Source: DYIU01 sp038326775 (GTDB taxonomy: Bacteria; Actinomycetota; Geothermincolia; Fen-727; Anoxymicrobiaceae). Taken from it: a DNA stretch of 64,000 bases. A model generated the notes under the pieces. That model made no database searches. It was not told the origin of the DNA and saw only the letters and a list, made by a program, of their open reading frames with translations. The stretch covers positions 44,779 through 108,778 of the forward strand of contig JBBQKJ010000003.1 in the NCBI GenBank assembly GCA_038326775.1. The letters run 5' to 3'. How positions within the stretch are numbered: position 1 is the stretch's first letter; each line of letters begins with the position of its first letter. This document shows, piece after piece, positions 41,969 through 50,452 of the stretch. A program made the position numbers and the translations under genes.

Positions 41969-43762
41969 ATGCCGGAAAGAAGATTGATGACGGGCAACGA
42001 GGCTATCGCGCTGGGAGCCCACCACGCGGGCGCTCTCTTTGCCTCCGCCTACCCGGGCACCCCGTCGACGGAGATACTCGAGTTCTTCTCCCGGCTCGAT
42101 GGGGTGTACGGAGAGTGGGCGCCAAACGAGAAGGTCGCCCTGGAGGCCGCCATCGGCGCCTGCATCGGCGGCGTCAGGTCGCTCGCCGCGATGAAGCACG
42201 TGGGTCTCAACGTGGCTGCCGACCCCTGGTTCACCGCCCCTTACATAGGCGTATCGGGTGGGCTGTTGGTGGTGAGCGCCGACGACCCGGAGATGCACTC
42301 CAGCCAGAACGAGCAGGACAACCGCTACTACGCCAAGGCGGCCAAGGTCCCCATGCTCGAGCCGGCGGACAGCCAGGAGGCGTACGACCTCACCCGCGAG
42401 GCGTACCGGATGAGCGAGCGATTCGACACGCCGGTGCTCCTGCGCGTGACCACCCGGGTGTGCCATTCGAGGAGCATCGTTCAGACGCGCGAGCCGGAGC
42501 GGGCCGAGACGCGGCCTTACGAGAAGAACGAGGTGAAACGCGTGATGATACCGGGGCACGCCCGCCTGCGCCACCCGGTGATGGTCGAAAGGCTCGCCCG
42601 GATGGAAGAATTCTCAAGCGAGTTCCCGTACCAGCGCGCCGAGCGGGGAGCCGGTGACGCCGTGGTGGTCACCAGCGGGATCGCCTACCAGTACGTCAAA
42701 GAAGCTTTTCCGGGCGTCAGCATACTCAAGCTCGCAATGACCAACCCGCTTCCCCGCGGGCTCATCAGCGAGTTCTGCGAGCAGTTCAAGGACGTCTACG
42801 TGGTCGAGGAGCTCGAGCCGTACCTCGAGGAGGGCGTGGCCGCCCTGGGCCTCTGGCCGAGAGGCAAGGACAGCGTCCCGCGTGTCGGTGAGCTGAACGT
42901 GGACAACGTTCGCTCCGCGTTCCCGGAGCTTGCGGGGCCGAACCCCGCGCCGGAACATCTTCCTGAAATCGAGGGCCTTCCCGCCCGACCGCCTATACTG
43001 TGCGCGGGATGCCCGCACCGGGGAATCATGTACTCGCTCGCCCGCCTCAAAGCGATAATCGCGGGCGACATAGGCTGTTACACCCTGAGCGTGCTGCCGC
43101 CTCTCTCGGCGCACGACTGCCAGGTTTGCATGGGCGCGAGCATAACCATGGGGCACGGGCTTGAGAAGGCGCTCGAGCTGGCGGCCGGCGAGAGCGAGGA
43201 GGAGGGAGCCTCCAGCCACCGGGTGGTCTCGGTGCTGGGCGACTCCACGTTTTTTCACTCCGGGGTCACAGGCCTCATGGAGATGGCTTACAACCAGGGC
43301 CGCTTCACTGTTGTGATACTCGACAACCGCACCACCGCCATGACCGGTTTCCAGGACCACCCCGGGACAGGGATCACGCTGCAGAAAGACCACTCAGTCT
43401 CGGTTGACATGGAGATGCTCGCGCGCTCGCTCGGCATCAAGAACGTGAGGGTGGTGGACCCTTACGACCTGGGGGAGTGCCGGGCGGTGCTCGAGGAAGA
43501 GATGAACAGGGACGCCCCCTCCGTGGTTATCTCGAGGCGCGCATGCGTGCTGCGGGACAAGGCCGCCCGGCGGGCCGCCTACGCGGTCATCCGCGAGGCG
43601 TGCAACGACTGCGGGCTGTGCCTGGGGATAGCATGCCCGGCGCTGGTCAAGCGGGGCGACGAGATAATGATACTCCCCGACACCTGCACCGGCTGCGGCG
43701 TGTGCGCGCAGGTCTGCAGGCACGAGGCGATAAAGCCGGGACAGGAAGGCGGGATACAGTGA
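41969..43762 (+). CDS. iorA: indolepyruvate ferredoxin oxidoreductase alpha subunit
   Basis: 597 residues from ATG 41969 (GGAGG 4 bases upstream). Thiamine-diphosphate enzyme oxidising aryl pyruvates to aryl-acetyl-CoA with ferredoxin reduction. Pyrimidine-binding half with LFASAYPGTPSTEILEFF; the ThDP half with CAGCPHRGIMYSLARL and GDIGCYTLSVLPPLSAHDC, and metal motif GDSTFFHSGVTGLMEMAYNQ. The C-terminal ferredoxin domain has CNDCGLC-IAC and CTGCGVCAQVC; the first cluster is CX2CX2CX4C. Overlaps iorB by 4 bases (GTGA). Confidence 0.95.
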   Translation: MPERRLMTGNEAIALGAHHAGALFASAYPGTPSTEILEFFSRLDGVYGEWAPNEKVALEAAIGACIGGVRSLAAMKHVGLNVAADPWFTAPYIGVSGGLLVVSADDPEMHSSQNEQDNRYYAKAAKVPMLEPADSQEAYDLTREAYRMSERFDTPVLLRVTTRVCHSRSIVQTREPERAETRPYEKNEVKRVMIPGHARLRHPVMVERLARMEEFSSEFPYQRAERGAGDAVVVTSGIAYQYVKEAFPGVSILKLAMTNPLPRGLISEFCEQFKDVYVVEELEPYLEEGVAALGLWPRGKDSVPRVGELNVDNVRSAFPELAGPNPAPEHLPEIEGLPARPPILCAGCPHRGIMYSLARLKAIIAGDIGCYTLSVLPPLSAHDCQVCMGASITMGHGLEKALELAAGESEEEGASSHRVVSVLGDSTFFHSGVTGLMEMAYNQGRFTVVILDNRTTAMTGFQDHPGTGITLQKDHSVSVDMEMLARSLGIKNVRVVDPYDLGECRAVLEEEMNRDAPSVVISRRACVLRDKAARRAAYAVIREACNDCGLCLGIACPALVKRGDEIMILPDTCTGCGVCAQVCRHEAIKPGQEGGIQ

Positions 43763-44382
43763 CCTCCGCAGGCAGGAAGAAGATGGGCGAGCACGAATCC
43801 ACGCGCTCTCTGGTGCTCGCGGGTGTGGGTGGCCAGGGCACCATCACCGCGGCTAACCTGCTCGCCAACGCCCTGGTCGCCCACGGTTACGACGTCAAGA
43901 CCAGCGAGGTGCACGGCATGGCTCAGCGCGGCGGAAGCGTCATCAGCATGGTGCGATACGGGCCATTGGTCGCGAGCCCGCTGGTCCCGAGGGGGGGAGC
44001 CGACGCGCTGGTCTCCACCGAGCTGCTGGAAACACTCAGGTACGTCGATTTCCTGGTGCCGGGCGGCACGGTCATAAGCTCCAGGGCCAGGGTCGACCCT
44101 CTAAGCGTGCTCCAGGGCGCCGCGGCCTACCCCGAGGACGTCGAGGAACGGGTCCTCAAGCTCGTTCCGGGCAGCATCTTCGTCGACGCGGCGGACATCG
44201 CGGCGAAGGCCGGTGATTCCCGGGCGGCGAACACGGTGCTGCTCGGCATCCTGAGCCCGCAACTGGTGGTGGATGAGGAAGAATGGCTCGAGGTTATCGA
44301 GCGGCACGTTCCGGACAAAGCGCTCGACGCGAACAGGAACGCGTTTCTCGCCGGCCGGGGGATAGCGAAAGAGCGGCAGTAA
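43759..44382 (+). CDS. iorB: indolepyruvate ferredoxin oxidoreductase beta subunit
   Basis: 207 residues, gamma-type domain of pyruvate ferredoxin oxidoreductases: LVLAGVGGQGTITAANLLAN binds CoA-side elements, then SEVHGMAQRGGSVISMVRYG. The GTG start overlaps the iorA stop. With IorA forms the complete two-subunit enzyme; a PaaK-like ligase follows by 1 base. Confidence 0.94.
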   Translation: MTSAGRKKMGEHESTRSLVLAGVGGQGTITAANLLANALVAHGYDVKTSEVHGMAQRGGSVISMVRYGPLVASPLVPRGGADALVSTELLETLRYVDFLVPGGTVISSRARVDPLSVLQGAAAYPEDVEERVLKLVPGSIFVDAADIAAKAGDSRAANTVLLGILSPQLVVDEEEWLEVIERHVPDKALDANRNAFLAGRGIAKERQ

Positions 44383-44383
44383 C

Positions 44384-45685
44384 ATGAAGATCTGGAACGA
44401 GAAGATGGAGACGCTGGCCGGGCCCGAGCTGGAAGCCCTCCAGCTTCAAAGGCTTCGGGAGACGCTCGAGCGCATTCGCGCGGCGGGCGTGCCCTATCAC
44501 GGCCGGATGGAAGAGGCGGGCGTCTCTCCGGGGAGCATAAAGACAATAGGCGACGTTGACAGGCTGCCTTTCTCCAGGAAGAGCGACTTCCGCGAGAACT
44601 ACCCGCTGGGAATGCTGGCAGTCCCGCTCGATAAGGTGGTTAGGCTCCACGCGTCATCGGGCACAACCGGCAGCCGCACGATGGTCGGCTACACCGCCGC
44701 CGACCTCGACACCTGGTCGGAGTTGGTGGCCAGGTTCGCCACGGCGGCCGGCGTGGTCTCTTCCGACGTCGCGCAGGTATCGTTCACCTACGGGCTCTTC
44801 ACCGGTGGTTTCGGACTTCACTACGGCCTCGAGAAGCTCGGCGCGACGGTGGTTCCCGCGTCCGGCGGCAACACCGAGATGCAGTTCTCGCTCATGCGCG
44901 ACCTGGGCACCTCCGTTCTGGTGGCCACACCCACCTACGCGCTCCATCTTTCCGAGGTGGGGCGCGACCTCGGCTTCGATTTCTCAGCGAGCAAGCTCCG
45001 GATCGGGCTCTTCGGTGCGGAGCCCTGGAGCGAGGAGTTGAGGCAGCGCATCGAAAGTGATATGGGCATTTCGGCCACGGACAACTACGGGCTTTCGGAG
45101 GTGGTCGGGCCAGGCGTATCGGGGGAGTGCGAGCTCAAGCGGGGGATGCACATCGCCGAGGACCACTTCATCGCCGAGGTCATCGACCCGGCCACCGGCA
45201 AGAGCGTGCCCGACGGCGAGCGGGGCGAGCTGGTGCTCACCACGCTGACCCGGGAGGCGTTACCCGTTATCAGGTTCCGCACCGGGGACCTGACAGCCAT
45301 TGACCGCGAGCCCTGCGAGTGCGGCCGCCGCAACGCGCGCATGAGCAAGGTGCTTGGCCGCACCGACGACATGCTCATCATCCGGGGCGTGAACGTCTAT
45401 CCCTCGCAGGTGGAGAAGGCGCTGCTCGAAGTCGAGGGCATCGAGCCGCACTACCAGATAGTGGTGGACAGGTACGGGGAGCTCGACTCGCTCGAGCTCT
45501 GGGTCGAGGTCTCGGAGGGGCTCTTCAACGACGACACCCGCGTGATGAGGAGCTTCGCCGAGCGGGTGGAGTCGCACCTGAAGAGCGTCCTGAACGTGCG
45601 CGCGGAGGTGAGCCTGAGAGAGCGGAACTCGCTCGAGCGCGGCGCGGGCAAGGCGAACAGGATCCTCGACCGCAGGAACATCTGA
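44384..45685 (+). CDS. phenylacetate-CoA ligase-like (aryl-acid adenylating) enzyme
   Basis: 433 residues. PaaK-type ANL enzyme: LPFSRKSDFRENYPLGMLAV, the P-loop LHASSGTTGSRTMVGYT, an A5 region DNYGLSEVVGPGVSGEC, and the hinge RTDDMLIIRGVNVYPSQVEK. Joined to iorAB as in arylacetate operons of archaea and anaerobes. It can activate aryl acids or, in reverse with AMP/PPi, is part of disposal of IorAB products. Specific substrate not provable here. Confidence 0.9.
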   Translation: MKIWNEKMETLAGPELEALQLQRLRETLERIRAAGVPYHGRMEEAGVSPGSIKTIGDVDRLPFSRKSDFRENYPLGMLAVPLDKVVRLHASSGTTGSRTMVGYTAADLDTWSELVARFATAAGVVSSDVAQVSFTYGLFTGGFGLHYGLEKLGATVVPASGGNTEMQFSLMRDLGTSVLVATPTYALHLSEVGRDLGFDFSASKLRIGLFGAEPWSEELRQRIESDMGISATDNYGLSEVVGPGVSGECELKRGMHIAEDHFIAEVIDPATGKSVPDGERGELVLTTLTREALPVIRFRTGDLTAIDREPCECGRRNARMSKVLGRTDDMLIIRGVNVYPSQVEKALLEVEGIEPHYQIVVDRYGELDSLELWVEVSEGLFNDDTRVMRSFAERVESHLKSVLNVRAEVSLRERNSLERGAGKANRILDRRNI

Positions 45686-45704
45686 GGGCAAAGGAGCATT
45701 CTCA

Positions 45705-46727
45705 ATGGACCGGGACGAGTGGTTCGAAACGAGGACTTACAGCCATCACGACTTCGAGGACATCGGCAGGCTGGTCGAGCTCAAAAGACGGCAGGGCCTG
45801 AGTGTGAGTGTCTGCCTCCCGACCCTTAACACCGCGGCGACCGTGGGCGGCACTCTCCGTGTCTTCAGGACCGAGCTTGTCGAGCGCTACCCGCTCATCG
45901 ACCAGCTCTGTATAATCGACTCGCGCAGCACCGACGGCACGCTTGAAATAGCGGCCTCGGAGGGCGCGGAGATATTCTTCGACGACGAGATACTTCCCGG
46001 CATGAAGCCCGCGTCGGGCAAGGGCGAGGCGCTCTGGAAGAGCCTGTTCGTCCTGGAGGGGGACATCATCGCCTGGATCGACTCCGACATCGAGAACATC
46101 CATCCGCGGTTCGCCTACGGGCTCATCGGGCCGCTGCTCGCGGATCCCGACATCGGCTACGTGAAAGGCTTTTACGAGCGGCCCCTCAAGGCGGGGAAGC
46201 TCGTGAGGCCGTCGGGAGGGGGCCGTGTTACCGAGCTGACCGTGAGGCCGATGCTGAACCTCTTTTACCCGGAGCTTGCGGGGCTAATCCAGCCTCTATC
46301 GGGCGAGTACGCCGGGCGGCGCTCGGTGCTGGAGAGCGTGCCTTTCTTCACCGGTTACGGGGTGGAGACCGGGCTGTTGCTCGACATCCGCAAGCAGTAT
46401 GGGCTGGAGGCCCTGGCCCAGACCGACCTGGAGGTGCGCGTCCACAACAACCAGAGCATCGATTCCCTGTCGAAGATGTCGTTCGGGATAATGCAGGCCC
46501 TTTTCAGGCGCCTGGAGGACGACGGAAAGATCGTTGTCAAAACCAAGCTTGAAACGGTCTACAATACTCTCAGGCGCCAGGACGGGGAGTACATCAAGGA
46601 GCAGTCGAGCGTCGAGGTCATCGAGCGCCCACCGATGGCGAGCATCCCCGAGTACCGGGCGCGCCAGGCGCGTCGTCCGCGGTCAGGAGAAGAGAATGAA
46701 AGAGGCCAGTTCCAAGGTAAGACGTAA
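45705..46727 (+). CDS. gpgS: glucosyl-3-phosphoglycerate synthase
   Basis: 340 residues, retaining GT81 glycosyltransferase that makes glucosyl-3-phosphoglycerate, precursor of the compatible solute glucosylglycerate or of methylglucose polysaccharide. SVCLPTLNTAATVGGTL, IIDSRSTDGT, AWIDSDIENIHPRF (metal-binding DSD), and LIQPLSGEYAGRRSVLE with FFTGYGVETGLLLDI match the family. Upstream of a phosphatase candidate (47319), separated by a membrane-protein gene that overlaps its 3' end by 32 bases. Confidence 0.92.
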   Translation: MDRDEWFETRTYSHHDFEDIGRLVELKRRQGLSVSVCLPTLNTAATVGGTLRVFRTELVERYPLIDQLCIIDSRSTDGTLEIAASEGAEIFFDDEILPGMKPASGKGEALWKSLFVLEGDIIAWIDSDIENIHPRFAYGLIGPLLADPDIGYVKGFYERPLKAGKLVRPSGGGRVTELTVRPMLNLFYPELAGLIQPLSGEYAGRRSVLESVPFFTGYGVETGLLLDIRKQYGLEALAQTDLEVRVHNNQSIDSLSKMSFGIMQALFRRLEDDGKIVVKTKLETVYNTLRRQDGEYIKEQSSVEVIERPPMASIPEYRARQARRPRSGEENERGQFQGKT

Positions 46728-47322
46728 CCCGGTTGTCGAGTTCGTCACCTCGCCCCTCAAAGGGCCACATCCTGCCCCGATGCGCCTGGTCGCCGACTGG
46801 CTCTCGGCCGTCGGCATCCTGCTCTTCGCGATATCGGTGTTCGCCCTTCCCTGGATCACCGTCGGGATCAGGGACGTGTGGGGCATTGGAAAAGCGCTGG
46901 GGATGGGCGTTCCCGAGAAGAGCTACGGCCTCTTCGTGAGCCCCTGGGCCTGGCTGATGGTGGCGGCGCTGGTCCTTATGCTCGCCGGGCTGTGGTTCGT
47001 GCAGACGCGAGGGGCCATCCTGCTGGGGGCCGGCGCCTACTGCCTCATCTTCAACGTTATCTTCTACATAGGCGCCTGGAAGAAAGTGAACGGCATCATC
47101 GGCGACGTCGTGGTCCTGGCCCGCAGCATACCGTTAATAGGCAACATCCTGGGCGAAATCATTATGGAGCTCACGAAGAGCATGCTGAACGTCCACGTCG
47201 CGCTCGGTTTCTGGCTTTTCGTCCCGGCCGGCGTTCTGCTGATACTGGGCGGCGCGCTGCGGCTGGTGAAAGAGGCCGGCGGAGAGGAGCCCGCCGGGCC
47301 GGAGTGGGTGGCGGGCAAGTGA
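46696..47322 (+). CDS. membrane protein of unknown function in the gpg cluster
   Basis: 208 residues from ATG 46696 (AGGAGAAGAG upstream), overlapping gpgS by 32 bases. Four hydrophobic segments: WLSAVGILLFAISVFALPWI, WAWLMVAALVLMLAGLWFV, AILLGAGAYCLIFNVIFYIG and LGFWLFVPAGVLLILGGAL, with an amphipathic stretch (GIIGDVVVLARSIPLIGNIL) in between. No family recognised. It is translationally coupled to both the synthase and the putative phosphatase, which suggests a role tied to glucosylglycerate, for instance its movement, but this is only context. Confidence 0.72.
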   Translation: MKEASSKVRRNPVVEFVTSPLKGPHPAPMRLVADWLSAVGILLFAISVFALPWITVGIRDVWGIGKALGMGVPEKSYGLFVSPWAWLMVAALVLMLAGLWFVQTRGAILLGAGAYCLIFNVIFYIGAWKKVNGIIGDVVVLARSIPLIGNILGEIIMELTKSMLNVHVALGFWLFVPAGVLLILGGALRLVKEAGGEEPAGPEWVAGK

Positions 47323-48266
47323 GCGCACGGGCTCGCGAACCTGAAGCGCGGGAGGGCCATCACAACGGGGAGCAGTACTCCGAGGAGGTGGCGGCCCGCA
47401 AGAGCGTGAGGGCCAACCTTGACTGGCTGCGGGAGAACCTCCAGCCCGTGCGGGTCATCTACACGGACCTCGACGGCACCATGCTGGGGCCGCTCGGCTG
47501 TTTCTTCCGCGACAGCGAGTGGAACCTGACGCTTCGACCCTCCCGCGCGCTGTTGAGCGCGCACGCCCGCAACGTCGATGTCATGCTGGTGTCAGGAAGG
47601 CATAAGTCGCAGCTGCGGGAGACGGCACGCATCCTGGGTTGCGTGAACTACGTGGCCGAGCTCGGCACCGAGCTCGTCTACAACCTCGGCACCGAGGTCG
47701 TAATGAACATCGGCGACCTCGAGGTCACCTGCGACTCGGTCTACCGGAGCATCATCGATACGGGGGTGGTCGACCTGCTGCTCGAGAGCTACCCGCGCCG
47801 CCTTGAGATGCACGCGCCCTGGTCTGACGAGCGTGACTGCACGCCGCTTATGCGGGGGATGATAGACCTCGACGAGGCGCACGCGCTCCTCCGTGAAAGA
47901 GGCCTTGACTCCTTCGAGCTGGTGGACAACGGTGTGATACCACGGAGGAGCCCCACCCTGGACGTGCCGGTCACCCGGGCATACCACCTGGTGCCGCGAG
48001 GGGTCAGCAAGGAACAGGCGGTGCGGAAGGACCGCGAGCTCCGCGGCATCCCGCGCCAGGCGACCGTGGCGGTCGGCGACGCAGAGGCGGACGTCGGGTT
48101 CGCGAGAGCGGCGGGCGCCTTCTTCATGGTCAGGAACGGCCTCGACAACAACCCGCACCTGGCCCGCGCCATCGACGAGACAGAGAACATCTTCGTCACC
48201 GAAGAGAAGATGGGCGAAGGGTGGGCGGAAGTGGTGGAGACGCTGCTCACACTCGCCGCGGACTAG
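47319..48266 (+). CDS. HAD phosphatase, probable glucosyl-3-phosphoglycerate phosphatase
   Basis: 315 residues from a GTG that overlaps the upstream stop (GTGA). HAD motif I VIYTDLDGTMLGPLG (Asp50, Asp52), motif II VMLVSGRHKSQLRETARILG, a C2 cap with AELGTELVYNLGTE, and motif IV VAVGDAEADVGFARAAGAFF. The cap resembles the mannosyl-3-phosphoglycerate phosphatase/Cof group. Given gpgS two genes upstream it most likely dephosphorylates glucosyl-3-phosphoglycerate, though the mycobacterial enzyme for this step is of a different family. Its 3' end overlaps the convergent gene by 4 bases. Confidence 0.8.
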   Translation: MSARAREPEAREGHHNGEQYSEEVAARKSVRANLDWLRENLQPVRVIYTDLDGTMLGPLGCFFRDSEWNLTLRPSRALLSAHARNVDVMLVSGRHKSQLRETARILGCVNYVAELGTELVYNLGTEVVMNIGDLEVTCDSVYRSIIDTGVVDLLLESYPRRLEMHAPWSDERDCTPLMRGMIDLDEAHALLRERGLDSFELVDNGVIPRRSPTLDVPVTRAYHLVPRGVSKEQAVRKDRELRGIPRQATVAVGDAEADVGFARAAGAFFMVRNGLDNNPHLARAIDETENIFVTEEKMGEGWAEVVETLLTLAAD

Positions 48267-49249
48267 CCGCCCAGGGTCGCCACCAGCGGCACGCGCCTGG
48301 GCTTCCCGGCGGGCGTCAGGGTATAGAGGCGCCGGGCCAGGTGCTCGATGTACTCCCCGCCCTCGACATTGTCTTTCCACCGCGGCGGGACCGCCCCCAG
48401 GCCGTTGAAGGAGCCGCTTATCGCCCCCGCTATCGCGCCGATCGAGTCGGTGTCGCCGCCGGCGTTGACCGCCGTCACCACCGTCTCCTCGAGGTCGTAG
48501 GGGGTGCGCAGGAAGGTGAAGAGTGCCGCCGGGACCGTCTCCATGACGTAGCCGCCCGTGCCGGTGTAGGCGAAGCCCTCCTCGGGGCCGGCGTCAAGGC
48601 AATCGCAGAGGCCGGCGATCTTAACCGCCATTTTCCTATCGATGTCCGAGACGAACTCCGCGGCGCTCCTGGCGAGCGAGGCGCGCTCGAGGTTGCCTTC
48701 GTCGGTGATCCCCCTGGCGACCACGAAGGCCACGGCCACAGCGCCGGCCACCGCCTCCGGGTCGGTGTGCGTTATCATTGCCTGCTCGATCGAGGCCCGC
48801 CGCAGGCGGTCGAGGTCGTGGTAGAAGCGCAGGCCGGCCGGGCTCGCGCGCATAGCGGCGCCGCAGCCGGCCGAGTCGATACCGCTCTTTTCCGGACCGG
48901 CGCCGCTGTTCAACCGCCTGCAGGCCTCGCGACAGGCCTTTCCGACCCCGCGCGCCTCCTTGACGTTACTTTCGGACAGGTCCATCCAGCGGGCAAACTT
49001 GAAGCCTGTGTGCACGACGTCGAGGTGGCCGAGCTCGATGATCGACTGGGCGAGCGTTATGGTCATCTGGGTGTCAGCGGTGATGCGCCCGGCGCCGAAG
49101 CGCGCGTCGATGAAGTCCGTGACCCTGCCGTACTTCTCCAGGATAGCTTCAGGTTGCATGCCTTCGACAGGGGCGCCCAGCGCGTCGCCCGCGGCGCACC
49201 CGATGAGTGTTCCCTTGAACTTGTCCAGGATGAAGACCGTTTTTGACAA
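48263..49249 (-). CDS. ADP-ribosylglycohydrolase family protein
   Basis: 328 residues from TTG 49249 (GGGGTG 6 bases upstream); longer upstream reading would start before the predicted promoter. DKFKGTLIGCAAGDALGAPV and the C-terminal magnesium motif VNAGGDTDSIGAIAGAISG match DraG/ARH enzymes that remove ADP-ribose from proteins or related molecules. The N-terminal metal motif, usually T-D-D-T, here reads RITADTQMTI, so one Asp ligand is Ala. Target unknown; no ADP-ribosyltransferase is adjacent. Confidence 0.85.
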   Translation of the reverse strand: MSKTVFILDKFKGTLIGCAAGDALGAPVEGMQPEAILEKYGRVTDFIDARFGAGRITADTQMTITLAQSIIELGHLDVVHTGFKFARWMDLSESNVKEARGVGKACREACRRLNSGAGPEKSGIDSAGCGAAMRASPAGLRFYHDLDRLRRASIEQAMITHTDPEAVAGAVAVAFVVARGITDEGNLERASLARSAAEFVSDIDRKMAVKIAGLCDCLDAGPEEGFAYTGTGGYVMETVPAALFTFLRTPYDLEETVVTAVNAGGDTDSIGAIAGAISGSFNGLGAVPPRWKDNVEGGEYIEHLARRLYTLTPAGKPRRVPLVATLGG

Positions 49250-49287
49250 AGCAAACACCCCGTTCAGGAATTCTTCTGCACCGCCGA

Positions 49288-49296
49288 AGTATAGCA
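49288..49296 (-). promoter_or_regulatory. extended -10 promoter of the ADP-ribosylglycohydrolase gene
   Basis: On the minus strand TGCTATACT (49296-49288); the expected transcription start near 49281 lies about 32 bases before the chosen TTG and excludes a longer N-terminus. Confidence 0.5.
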
Positions 49297-49423
49297 TGTG
49301 CGCATGTGCCCGAAGCGCGCACCGCGGGGGCACCGCGGGCAGCGCAGGTAAAGGAATGGGGTGCCGGCCAAGCGAAGAATAGGGCCGTGGGGCGGCCGTG
49401 CCGGGTTTCGGCCAGGGGGGATT

Positions 49424-49804
49424 ATGAGGGTGAGGATCAAGGGCGGATGGGGCGTGAAGAGAATCCTGCCTCTTCTTGTACTGGTCGTCATCACCGTGGT
49501 GCTGGGGTCAATGATCATATCGGTGGTGAGCTCGGAGGACCGCAAAGCCCAGGAGGCCTGGAACGAGGTCCTCAAGATGGATGAAGAGACGGCGGGCCAG
49601 GCCAGGCAAGCGCTGGCCCTGGTGGACAGGTTAGAGGAGGTCCGGAATGCGCACCCGGAGGGGAGCGAGGAGGCCGACGCCCTCCAGGTGAGAATAATCG
49701 AGGCCTGGCCGAGCTTCGCCGGCCGCGGTTCTTCCGGGCTGGTCGAGCTGCCGCCCGCGCCAGTCATGCGAAAGCAGCTAAGGTTCTATATCGGCCGCGG
49801 ATAA
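49424..49804 (+). CDS. small membrane-anchored protein of unknown function
   Basis: 126 residues from ATG 49424 (AGGGGGAT upstream). A basic start (MRVRIKGGWGVKR), one membrane helix ILPLLVLVVITVVLGSMIIS, then a mostly helical outside domain (QARQALALVDRLEEVR, ADALQVRIIEAW) and a basic C-terminus. No family recognised. It is 69 bases before the Nudix gene. Confidence 0.6.
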   Translation: MRVRIKGGWGVKRILPLLVLVVITVVLGSMIISVVSSEDRKAQEAWNEVLKMDEETAGQARQALALVDRLEEVRNAHPEGSEEADALQVRIIEAWPSFAGRGSSGLVELPPAPVMRKQLRFYIGRG

Positions 49805-49873
49805 CCAACAGCCGCCGCCCAAACCATGAGAACGCTCAAAGCACCAGATTCCGCTTGGTTGTAAAATCAAGTA

Positions 49874-50452
49874 ATGTACACAAGCGATGGTGACGTTTTA
49901 GAGCTCGAGGCAAGGTTCGGCACACCTGTCGAGCGCGAGATGGAATATGAGATCGGGCCCTGGGAGCACGGCGTGGTCGTTGGAAGCATGCGCAAAGGGC
50001 GCGCTCACGATATCACCTTCTTCATCCGAAAGAGAGACGACGCGGACCGGCTGGTAGTGGTGAGCAAGCCTTTCTTCCCTCCGGGCGCGTTCAGGGCTCC
50101 AAGCGGGGCGGCGAACCCGGGTGAGAGCCTCGAGGAGGGGGCGCTCCGCGAGGCGCGCGAGGAGACCGGGCTCCTGGTGGAGCTCACGCGCTACCTGGTT
50201 CGAATAAAAGCCAGGTTCACAAGCGGTGACAGAGAGCCCATAGGGTGGACCACCCATATCGTCGAGGCGCGCGAGGTCGCCGGAAGGCTGGAGCCCATCG
50301 ATACCGTCGAGATAGCCGAGGCCCGCTGGGCAACCTTCGAGGAGCTGCAGGGGCCTGTCAGGCAGGTGCTTCTCGACTCGGGCTGGGGCCTTTTCCGCTA
50401 CCGGGTGGCTCTCACAGATCTGAGTGTCGAGGTGCTGGAGGTAAAAGCGTGA
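49874..50452 (+). CDS. Nudix hydrolase
   Basis: 192 residues. The Nudix box GESLEEGALREAREETGLLV (Gx5Ex7REUxEExGU) is complete, near residues 86-105. The flanking region RLVVVSKPFFPPGAFRAPSG and the acceptor half WTTHIVEAREVAGRLEPIDT fit hydrolases of nucleoside diphosphate derivatives. Substrate not assigned. Coupled to the radical SAM gene by GTGA overlap. Confidence 0.88.
   Translation: MYTSDGDVLELEARFGTPVEREMEYEIGPWEHGVVVGSMRKGRAHDITFFIRKRDDADRLVVVSKPFFPPGAFRAPSGAANPGESLEEGALREAREETGLLVELTRYLVRIKARFTSGDREPIGWTTHIVEAREVAGRLEPIDTVEIAEARWATFEELQGPVRQVLLDSGWGLFRYRVALTDLSVEVLEVKA

Noticed and set aside
46878..47318. Upstream extension of the HAD phosphatase frame
   Set aside because: Out-of-frame shadow of the membrane protein; the coupled GTG at 47319 is used.
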